Assembly: GCA_934717185.1 (NCBI GenBank)
Contig: CAKUYQ010000048.1
Span: forward strand, 1-12,889
Direction: 5' to 3'
DNA from: an uncultured Bacteroidales bacterium
GTDB lineage: Bacteria > Bacteroidota > Bacteroidia > Bacteroidales > UBA932
DNA length: 12,889 bases
A program made the translations under genes and the position numbers. Below the pieces are notes generated by a model, which searched no databases, was not told the origin of the DNA, and saw nothing but the letters and a program-made list of their open reading frames with translations. Numbering within the stretch: position 1 is the first letter of the stretch; each line of letters starts with the position of its first letter. Shown here piece by piece: positions 7,356 to 12,889 of the stretch.

Positions 7356-10300
7356 ATGTCATTTTCACCTGTAACAGCATCAAAACATATTACAGAAAAA
7401 TACTATCGGTATTTAAAAACTTCTTTCAAAATGCCAGATCCGTATAGATCCGAATTTGAGCACTTGATTGACAGTGGCGAGTCTTTTGCCGCAGGTCCCT
7501 ATTTGGATGTTACAGATGCTTTCAAAAAAGGAAAAAGCATTTCGGAGTTGATTTTAGAAGGGATATTACCAAGTACTTTCTCCAAAATTCACATGAATTT
7601 GGAGAGACCGCTATATTTACATCAAGAAAAAGCAATTCGAAAAATAGCAAGCGAACATAAAAATCTTGTGGTGTCAACCGGTACCGGTTCCGGAAAAACC
7701 GAAAGCTTTTTAATTCCTGTTTTACGGGAACTCACTATGGAAGCAGAGGCGGGGACTTTATGCCCCGGTGTTCGCGCTTTATTGATTTATCCCATGAACG
7801 CTCTTGCAAACGACCAGACTGAGCGGTTGCGTGGGTTATTGGCAGAATATCCCGAAATCACATTTGGAGTATATACCGGTCAAACCAAGCAGAAGAAAGA
7901 AGATGCATTAGCAGAGTATAAGGCATTAAATCAAAATCAATCTCCGATTGTTAACGAGTTAATTTCAAGAGATGAGATGGTCACCACTCCGCCGCATATT
8001 TTGATTACTAACTATGCAATGTTGGAGTATTTGATGCTTCGCCCCCGTGACAGCGTGTTTTTCGACGGAGATGGGGCAAAGCACTGGAAATTTATTGTTT
8101 TTGACGAGGCGCATGTATATAACGGTTCGACGGGAATAGAAGTGTCTATGCTCTTTCGCCGTCTGAAAGCTAAATTGGGAGCGCAAGACATAACATACAT
8201 TCTTACGAGTGCCACACTTGGCGAAAAAGAGGATGATGCACAGGTAGCAGAGTTTGCGCAAAAACTATGTAATGCACCATTTTCTGCCGCAGATATTGTG
8301 CGAGCCGATCGTATCATACCTACCACTGTGCGTGAGGTATCAACGCTTCCTCTTTCGTTTTATGAAAGTATTGCCGAGGCAAAAAACAGGAATGAATCAG
8401 ACGAGGAGATTCTTGCTCGACTGACTGTGGATGATATCTCCCTCAAAGACTACTTGTATGAAAAAATCGTTCACGATCAAAACTATTGGCAAGTGCGGGC
8501 GCTTCTTCGTCAGCCCAAAACCGTATTATCATTGTGTTCAACAATGGGGTGGACAGAAAGGCAATTGACTGATTTTGTGTCTGTTGCTTCCATGGCAGAA
8601 AAAGATGGCGGAAAATTGTTTGATGCTCGATATCATATGTTTCTTCGCGCAACAGAAAGTGTTTTTGTGACTCTTGCACCGGATAATCGGGTAATGCTTC
8701 ATCGCGCCAACTATCGCATTACAGACGATAGAAATACCGCTTACAAGGTGTTTGAGGTAGCTACTTGCTCCTATTGTAACGCACTCTATTTAGTTGGCAA
8801 AATAGAAAACAATCGATTAGAACAGTATAATCAGTCCGATGACTTGGCAACAAAAGAATTATTTTTGTTGGCGTCAGCTATTTCTGATACAGATAACGAT
8901 CATCCGTTGGAAGAAGAAGGGATAGAAGCAGAAGCACATCTAATTTGCCCGTATTGCGGCTACTTGAAGAAAGAAGGCTCATCCTCTCATTGTGAACATG
9001 ACCAATCTACATATGTAAAAGTGTATCGCATTAAATTGATCGGCGAAACACATACACTTACTAAGTGTCCAAGGTGCGAGAATGTAAATACATCAGGGGT
9101 GCTCAGAATGTTTTTCAGCGGGCAGGAGGCGTCAACCAGTGTTATCGGAACTGCGCTGTTTGAAGAACTTCCGTCATATCGGGTTACCTTGCAAAAATGC
9201 GAAGATTCTGAAGATGATTTTGGATTGGCTCGCTCAGAAACTAAAGAACTAAAAGAAAAGCTGGCAAAACAATTTATTGCGTTTTCAGACAGTAGACAAG
9301 CAGCGGCATTTTATGCAAGCTATCTGAACATTTCATACAATAACATTTTGTATAAGCGCTTGATCCTCGAAGCACTAAAAAAAGTTACACAGGCACAAGG
9401 AGATACAGTTCCGGTGTTTGTTGATCGTTTGCAAACTGAATTTGAGGCATACCATGTTCGCGGTAGAGCCTCTCTTGACAATGATTCTGAGTATAGCGTC
9501 AATAAAGAAGCATGGAAGGCAATCCTATCAGAATTGATTGATAGCAACGGCAATACTTCACTTGCTCATTTTGGGCTTTTAGGAGTGGAGTGGAATGTGC
9601 CGGGAAGTTATAAAAAGTATAATATTGCAGAATCGGAATTCCGCGATATGTGTAGCGTAATAGCGATCTCTATGATGTCAGATGCTGCATTGAGTTATGA
9701 TGCGCCACTGAATGAAAATGATTTGGAAGATTTCACCCATGGAGGTACCATATATGCGTACACTCTTTCTGACTCGGATGCTCGAAAACATCACAAAGCA
9801 TTTATCCCGACGAAGACCGGAATGACAAACAAGCGCGTCGACTATGTTCAAAGAGTACTAAATAAAAAAGGCTATTCACTTACCGTAGATGAAGTTGCCA
9901 CATTTTTAAAGTCGGTGTTTGAAAAAGTTCTTGTTGGGCAAGAACTTATGTTGCGTACAGAAGGTAATGCCTATCGCGTCGATACGGCAAAAGTAAGCCT
10001 TTTTAACCCCTTACATTGGTATGTGTGTAACAAATGCAAGCGTTTGACCTGCCATAATGTGGCCGGGGTATGCCCTGCATATCATTGTGATGGCGAGCTT
10101 GTTGAAATCAAGCCGGAAAAAGAATTTTTCGATAATCACTATTACCGTTTGTTTCGTGAGTTGGAAATCCGAGATCTCCGTATTGTCGAGCACACTGCGC
10201 AGTTGAATCGTGATATGGCGTATGACTATCAGAAAAGATTCAAACAGAAAGAAATCGATGTTTTGAGTTGTTCTACAACTTTTGAAATGGGTGTGGATGT

Positions 10301-12023
10301 TGGTAGTTTGGAAACGGTCTTTATGCGCAATATGCCTCCTATGCCGGCAAATTATGCTCAGCGCGCGGGTCGTGCCGGTCGAAGCAGTCAGTCTGCTGCC
10401 TTTGCATTGACATTTTGTAATAAGAGTAGTCACGATTTCTCTTATTTTAATGATCCGACCAAAATGATTAAGGGAAAGATTGATGCGCCTAAATATACGG
10501 TTGAGAATGACCGTATTGCTATTCGGCATCTTTATGCAGCCGCACTAAGTTATTTTTGGCGGATTCATCCTGAATATTTCAAAACTATCGGTAAGTTTTT
10601 GGAAACTGACGAAACCGGCAACTCCGGGAAGCGTTGTTTGACAGAGTATCTTGCCTCAGCCCCGGACGATTTGAGGCAGTATTTGTTGCAATTTTTACCG
10701 TCTGTATTGTCTGATAAATTCCAAGTACAAACATTTGGATGGGTGAACTCTTTGATGGGTGAGGAAGGTGTACTGACGGAAGCTGTAAAAGCATACGAAT
10801 ATGAAGTATCTTTGTTGGAGGAAGCTAAGAAAGAGCGTTTGGCAAAGAATTACGCAGTGGACGGTATCACTCAACGGATTAAGGCTTATTATGGCGAAGA
10901 TATTCTTTCGTTTTTCTCCAAGAAGAATATTCTCCCTAAGTATGGTTTTCCGGTCGATACTGTGGAGATGACCGTGACGGATAATAAACATGGTAAAAGA
11001 TACGGTTTGCAATTACAAAGAGACTTATCAATGGCAATCTCTGAGTATGCGCCGGGATCCCAAATTGTTGCAAACAACAATTTGATTACGAGCCGATATA
11101 TCAAAAAGATCCCTAACATTGGTTGGAAAATGTATAGTTATATTCAGTGCGATGATTGTAAAACACTTAATATAAAGCCATATACAGAGGGAGATGATGA
11201 TAACCAGTCAATCAGAGAATGTTGTCAGTGCCACAAGGCATTTTCTTCCGCGCCAAAAGTTTTTTTGATTCCTGCACAAGGTTTTGCAGCTGATGGAGAT
11301 AAGATACGCAGACCCGGATTAAAAAAGCCAGAACGAACTTATCGCGGCGAAATATCATATGTTGGCTTTACAGAGACTGAAGCAAAGCATTATCAAATTG
11401 GGAAAGCAATTGTAGAGGTCAAGTCCAGTCAAAATGATGAAATGGCCGTTTTGAACACCAGCCCGTTTTATGTTTGCCAACAATGTGGTTATACAGAAAT
11501 GGACACAGAGCATTATACCAATACTCTATCAAAAAAGCATAAAATCAGCAGTGGATTTCCTTGCTCCAATCAAAAATTAAGGCGCTTTTCGCTCGGGTAT
11601 CGTTTTCTGACGGATGTTGTTAGAATCCGCTTTGAAAATTATGAAATCAATGAATTTGAAAAAGGACTTTCCATTTTGCACGGATTCCTTCGTGGAGTTT
11701 GTTCTTGTCTCAATATTGAGGAAAACGATATTTCCGGTTGCTTGCAAAGCAATCCGATTGATGGCAGATGGAATTATTCAATTGTCATTTTTGATAACAC
11801 TCCGGGCGGAGCAGGACACGCGAAGCGATTGGATGATCCCAATATCCTTGAAAGTGTTTTACGGCAAACTCTGAAAATGATGAAAGGGTGTGTTTGCGGC
11901 GGGGATGAAGGTGATTCCTCCTGCTATTCATGTTTGCGAAACTATCGAAATCAAAAGTATCACGATGTTCTTAAAAGAAAATATGTTATTGAATTTCTTC
12001 AAGATATTCTGAAAACAGATTGA
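7356..12023 (+). CDS. Giant DEAH-box superfamily 2 helicase with C-terminal DUF1998-type module (DruE-like)
   Basis: 1,555-aa SF2 helicase. Motif I TGTGSGKTES starts at 108, Ia PMNALANDQ at 146, II DEAH at 250-253, III SAT at 285-287, a motif IV-like FSDSRQAAAFYA near 643, V GVDVGSLE at 979 and VI QRAGRAGR at 1002-1009; all key residues look intact. Long insertions carry CxxC pairs (471/474, 531/534, 571/574, 891/894, 1265/1268, 1374/1377) suggestive of zinc ribbons. The C-terminus has the DUF1998 hallmark: DNTPGGAGHAKRL (1480-1492), then C1512, C1514, C1523, C1526 and LRNYRNQKYHDVLKRK. DUF1998 helicases include DruE of Druantia and, as separate genes, DrmA/DrmB of DISARM. Fusion in one chain with a large unknown upstream gene favours Druantia. 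The ATG at 7356 has GAGGAG (7343-7348) overlapping the previous stop, implying translational coupling. Predicted role: ATP-driven DNA unwinding or translocation on invading DNA. As far as I recall, known DruE proteins are somewhat longer, so this may be a compact or divergent member. Confidence 0.9.
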   Translation: MSFSPVTASKHITEKYYRYLKTSFKMPDPYRSEFEHLIDSGESFAAGPYLDVTDAFKKGKSISELILEGILPSTFSKIHMNLERPLYLHQEKAIRKIASEHKNLVVSTGTGSGKTESFLIPVLRELTMEAEAGTLCPGVRALLIYPMNALANDQTERLRGLLAEYPEITFGVYTGQTKQKKEDALAEYKALNQNQSPIVNELISRDEMVTTPPHILITNYAMLEYLMLRPRDSVFFDGDGAKHWKFIVFDEAHVYNGSTGIEVSMLFRRLKAKLGAQDITYILTSATLGEKEDDAQVAEFAQKLCNAPFSAADIVRADRIIPTTVREVSTLPLSFYESIAEAKNRNESDEEILARLTVDDISLKDYLYEKIVHDQNYWQVRALLRQPKTVLSLCSTMGWTERQLTDFVSVASMAEKDGGKLFDARYHMFLRATESVFVTLAPDNRVMLHRANYRITDDRNTAYKVFEVATCSYCNALYLVGKIENNRLEQYNQSDDLATKELFLLASAISDTDNDHPLEEEGIEAEAHLICPYCGYLKKEGSSSHCEHDQSTYVKVYRIKLIGETHTLTKCPRCENVNTSGVLRMFFSGQEASTSVIGTALFEELPSYRVTLQKCEDSEDDFGLARSETKELKEKLAKQFIAFSDSRQAAAFYASYLNISYNNILYKRLILEALKKVTQAQGDTVPVFVDRLQTEFEAYHVRGRASLDNDSEYSVNKEAWKAILSELIDSNGNTSLAHFGLLGVEWNVPGSYKKYNIAESEFRDMCSVIAISMMSDAALSYDAPLNENDLEDFTHGGTIYAYTLSDSDARKHHKAFIPTKTGMTNKRVDYVQRVLNKKGYSLTVDEVATFLKSVFEKVLVGQELMLRTEGNAYRVDTAKVSLFNPLHWYVCNKCKRLTCHNVAGVCPAYHCDGELVEIKPEKEFFDNHYYRLFRELEIRDLRIVEHTAQLNRDMAYDYQKRFKQKEIDVLSCSTTFEMGVDVGSLETVFMRNMPPMPANYAQRAGRAGRSSQSAAFALTFCNKSSHDFSYFNDPTKMIKGKIDAPKYTVENDRIAIRHLYAAALSYFWRIHPEYFKTIGKFLETDETGNSGKRCLTEYLASAPDDLRQYLLQFLPSVLSDKFQVQTFGWVNSLMGEEGVLTEAVKAYEYEVSLLEEAKKERLAKNYAVDGITQRIKAYYGEDILSFFSKKNILPKYGFPVDTVEMTVTDNKHGKRYGLQLQRDLSMAISEYAPGSQIVANNNLITSRYIKKIPNIGWKMYSYIQCDDCKTLNIKPYTEGDDDNQSIRECCQCHKAFSSAPKVFLIPAQGFAADGDKIRRPGLKKPERTYRGEISYVGFTETEAKHYQIGKAIVEVKSSQNDEMAVLNTSPFYVCQQCGYTEMDTEHYTNTLSKKHKISSGFPCSNQKLRRFSLGYRFLTDVVRIRFENYEINEFEKGLSILHGFLRGVCSCLNIEENDISGCLQSNPIDGRWNYSIVIFDNTPGGAGHAKRLDDPNILESVLRQTLKMMKGCVCGGDEGDSSCYSCLRNYRNQKYHDVLKRKYVIEFLQDILKTD

Positions 12024-12067
12024 GCATCATAGTTTTTGTAAGAAAATATTATTTCCAAGCAACAAAA

Positions 12068-12100
12068 CCATCGGGTATTTTTACCCGATGGCTTTTGTTT
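12068..12100. terminator. Bidirectional Rho-independent terminator between the helicase gene and tnpV
   Basis: Perfect 10-bp inverted repeat CCATCGGGTA / TACCCGATGG (12068-12077, 12082-12091) with a TTTT loop. It is followed by CTTTTGTTTT on the plus strand and preceded by AACAAAA, which gives a U-rich tail on the minus strand. It sits between convergent genes, so it can end both transcripts. Confidence 0.9.
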
Positions 12101-12111
12101 TATCAAGATAT

Positions 12112-12468
12112 TTAGCTGTAGATAGACTCCATCACAGCCTCCTCTGCACATGCTTTGCAGTTGTTCATCTCCTGCACCCAGCGAAGAGAATCTTGGGTTT
12201 TTAGCTTTTCGTCAATGCCTCTTGCCTTGGCAAATTCGGCAGTCAGGCGTCTGACTGTTTCTTTTGCTTCCGTGTCAACCATGTACAGATGTTCATTCAA
12301 CTTTCCGGTTGTTAAAAGCGTCGTGTATGTCCCTTTGCGGTGCGCTTTAATGAAAGCAAGGTACAGGTCACCATACTTTTCAATAGGATGATGTGTCTCT
12401 TTCGGCAAGGTAAGGTCTGGATAGAGGTACCCGTTTTCTTCGTGATAGGTTAATTGAATTTGTTTCAT
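12112..12468 (-). CDS. tnpV: TnpV family transposon-encoded protein
   Basis: 118-aa protein matching what I know of the TnpV family: an N-terminal beta strand (MKQIQLTYHEENGYLYPDL), then P-I-x-KYG (PIEKYGDLYLAFIKAH), a short segment ending in LLTTGKLNEHL, and the C-terminal signature SLRWVQEMNNCKACAEE followed by an IYS end. The ATG at 12468 has AGGAGG seven bases upstream (complement of 12476-12481); an upstream extension of nine residues would overlap that site and is rejected. TnpV is named from Tn4451/Tn4453-type elements that carry a large serine recombinase and a mobilisation protein; its own function is unknown. No recombinase or relaxase gene is visible here, so they may lie beyond the right edge or be absent. 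It marks the flank as mobile-element sequence. Confidence 0.88.
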   Translation of the reverse strand: MKQIQLTYHEENGYLYPDLTLPKETHHPIEKYGDLYLAFIKAHRKGTYTTLLTTGKLNEHLYMVDTEAKETVRRLTAEFAKARGIDEKLKTQDSLRWVQEMNNCKACAEEAVMESIYS

Positions 12469-12499
12469 AATCGTTCCTCCTGCTTGTTTTATCACCTAT

Positions 12500-12528
12500 A
12501 CTATAACGCTTTTGAGCCGTTTTCGCAA
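12500..12528 (-). promoter_or_regulatory. Probable tnpV promoter
   Basis: On the minus strand TTGCGA (complement of 12523-12528) is followed after 17 bases by TATAGT (complement of 12500-12505), 4/6 and 5/6 matches to the vegetative consensus, about 30 bases upstream of the tnpV ATG. The -35 box lies inside the left arm of a plus-strand hairpin. Confidence 0.55.
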
Positions 12529-12549
12529 ATGTGCGGGAGCGGCTTTTTT
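12515..12549 (+). terminator. Plus-strand terminator-like hairpin upstream of tnpV
   Basis: As plus-strand RNA, 12515-12527 pairs with 12532-12544 over 13 positions: AGCCG/CGGCU and CGCA/UGCG, joined by UUUU opposite GGAG through U-G and U-A pairs. A four-base loop separates the arms and a run of six T ends the hairpin (12544-12549). On the other strand the central pairs become mostly mismatches, so the hairpin works only in plus-strand RNA. Confidence 0.6.
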
Positions 12550-12552
12550 CTG

Positions 12553-12582
12553 TCCTCAAAAATTTTGAGGATTTTTTCTTTT
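12553..12582 (+). terminator. Second plus-strand terminator-like hairpin
   Basis: TCCTCAAA pairs with TTTGAGGA (12553-12560 and 12564-12571) with a three-base loop, followed by TTTTTTCTTTTT. The stem is AT-rich and weaker than the one just upstream. The tandem arrangement suggests that rightward read-through is blocked before the structured region on the right. Confidence 0.5.
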
Positions 12583-12690
12583 TGCAGGATAAAAATGCTT
12601 CGTTCGTTGCGGTTAACAGATGGAAAGGTGAAGTCTATCTTTCTATACCAACGACAAGGAGGAGCAATATGCCAAGATTGCATCATTATT
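12583..12690 (+). other. Non-coding linker with an isolated strong Shine-Dalgarno and a 7-codon mini-ORF
   Basis: No convincing gene is seen. AAGGAGGAG (12656-12664) stands six bases (from AGGAGG) before ATG at 12669, but the frame ends after MPRLHHY (TAG at 12690-12692). A different frame, open from 12632 to the window end, reads NDKEEQYAKIASLLAAETER over the same bases yet has no ATG until 12716. This could be a leader peptide or the remains of a gene that lost its frame. Confidence 0.35.
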
Positions 12691-12884
12691 AGCCGCTGAA
12701 ACCGAAAGAGCGGCTATGCCGTGTGAAAAACAAAAAAGCACGGCAATCTTGTCCGCGCGACGAGTGCGGACAAGCGGCAAAGAATGGGAGTCTGCATTCG
12801 CAAACGAATACGAATGCGGCGAGGATTCTTTGCCGTCGGTAGTCCTGTGGACTACCGAAAAGGGGATCCAACGGGAACGGTTGG
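12691..12884. repeat. Array of consecutive perfect inverted repeats (structured DNA, possible oriT-type locus)
   Basis: Back-to-back stem-loops, all with perfect arms: AGCCGCT (12691-12697/12709-12715); TGCCGTG (12717-12723/12739-12745); CTTGTCCGC (12748-12756/12766-12774); a nested pair with outer CGGCAAAGAAT (12775-12785/12825-12835) and inner GCATTCG (12794-12800/12811-12817); CGGTAGTCC (12837-12845/12849-12857, three-base loop); and CCAAC (12868-12872/12880-12884). None has a T-tract, so they are not ordinary terminators. Such density is known from origins of transfer, single-strand origins and recombination sites of mobile elements. TnpV next door supports that reading. Base composition is clearly richer in GC than the rest of the window. 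Reading frames that stay open through it on both strands are probably a by-product of its composition. No relaxase or nick-site identity can be assigned. Confidence 0.65.
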
Positions 12885-12889
12885 CACAC

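Noticed and set aside
4513..12023. DISARM system
   Set aside because: DISARM has separate DrmA helicase and DrmB DUF1998 genes, usually with a PLD protein and a methylase; here the helicase and DUF1998 are in one chain and no methylase or PLD motif is visible.
12689..12889. Minus-strand open frame across the hairpin array
   Set aside because: Both strands stay open because of inverted repeats and higher GC; no ribosome binding site or recognisable protein sequence.

Overview
The window reads as an accessory, defence-type cargo segment of an integrative or mobilisable element in a low-GC Firmicute, probably a gut Clostridia-type bacterium. The reasons are AT-rich coding sequence, strong AGGAGG-type ribosome binding sites, near-consensus sigma-A promoters, and a TnpV-family gene of the kind carried by Tn4451-like and related clostridial elements. 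No rRNA, tRNA, CRISPR array or housekeeping gene was seen. The species assignment is inference.

Left arm (1-2982, minus strand). A self-cleaving LexA/UmuD-type repressor (2371-2982) is followed after 12 bp by a 736-aa ABC/SMC-type ATPase (148-2358), then after 1 bp by a gene that runs off the window (1-146). The repressor promoter carries a palindrome between -35 and -10 and a second, near-identical copy downstream. This looks like an autoregulated, possibly damage-inducible, ATPase operon.

Divergent control region (2983-3167). Two strong promoters point outward. The rightward one (perfect TTGACA-N17-TATAAT) is preceded by four ATTCGC repeats at an exact 9-bp period. The last repeat forms an 8-bp-arm palindrome over the -35 box, and a second palindrome lies between the -10 box and the Shine-Dalgarno sequence.

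Central operon (3168-12023, plus strand). A Schlafen AlbA_2 / GHKL-ATPase-like / winged-helix regulator is followed by a 943-aa protein of unknown fold and a 1,555-aa DEAH helicase with a C-terminal DUF1998-type cysteine module. The pair 'large uncharacterised protein plus giant DUF1998 helicase' matches the two-gene layout of Druantia type III (DruH plus DruE). I infer a Druantia-III-like or related antiphage system with a dedicated regulator. A bidirectional terminator at 12068-12100 closes it.

Right arm (12112-12889). tnpV lies on the minus strand. Beyond it are two tandem plus-strand terminator-like hairpins and then about 200 bp of consecutive perfect inverted repeats (12691-12884). These resemble a structured mobilisation or single-strand-processing locus (for example an oriT region) more than a gene.

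Taken together, two separately regulated modules, an SOS-like ATPase operon and a helicase operon under an ATP-binding regulator, share one compact divergent promoter and sit next to mobile-element sequence.
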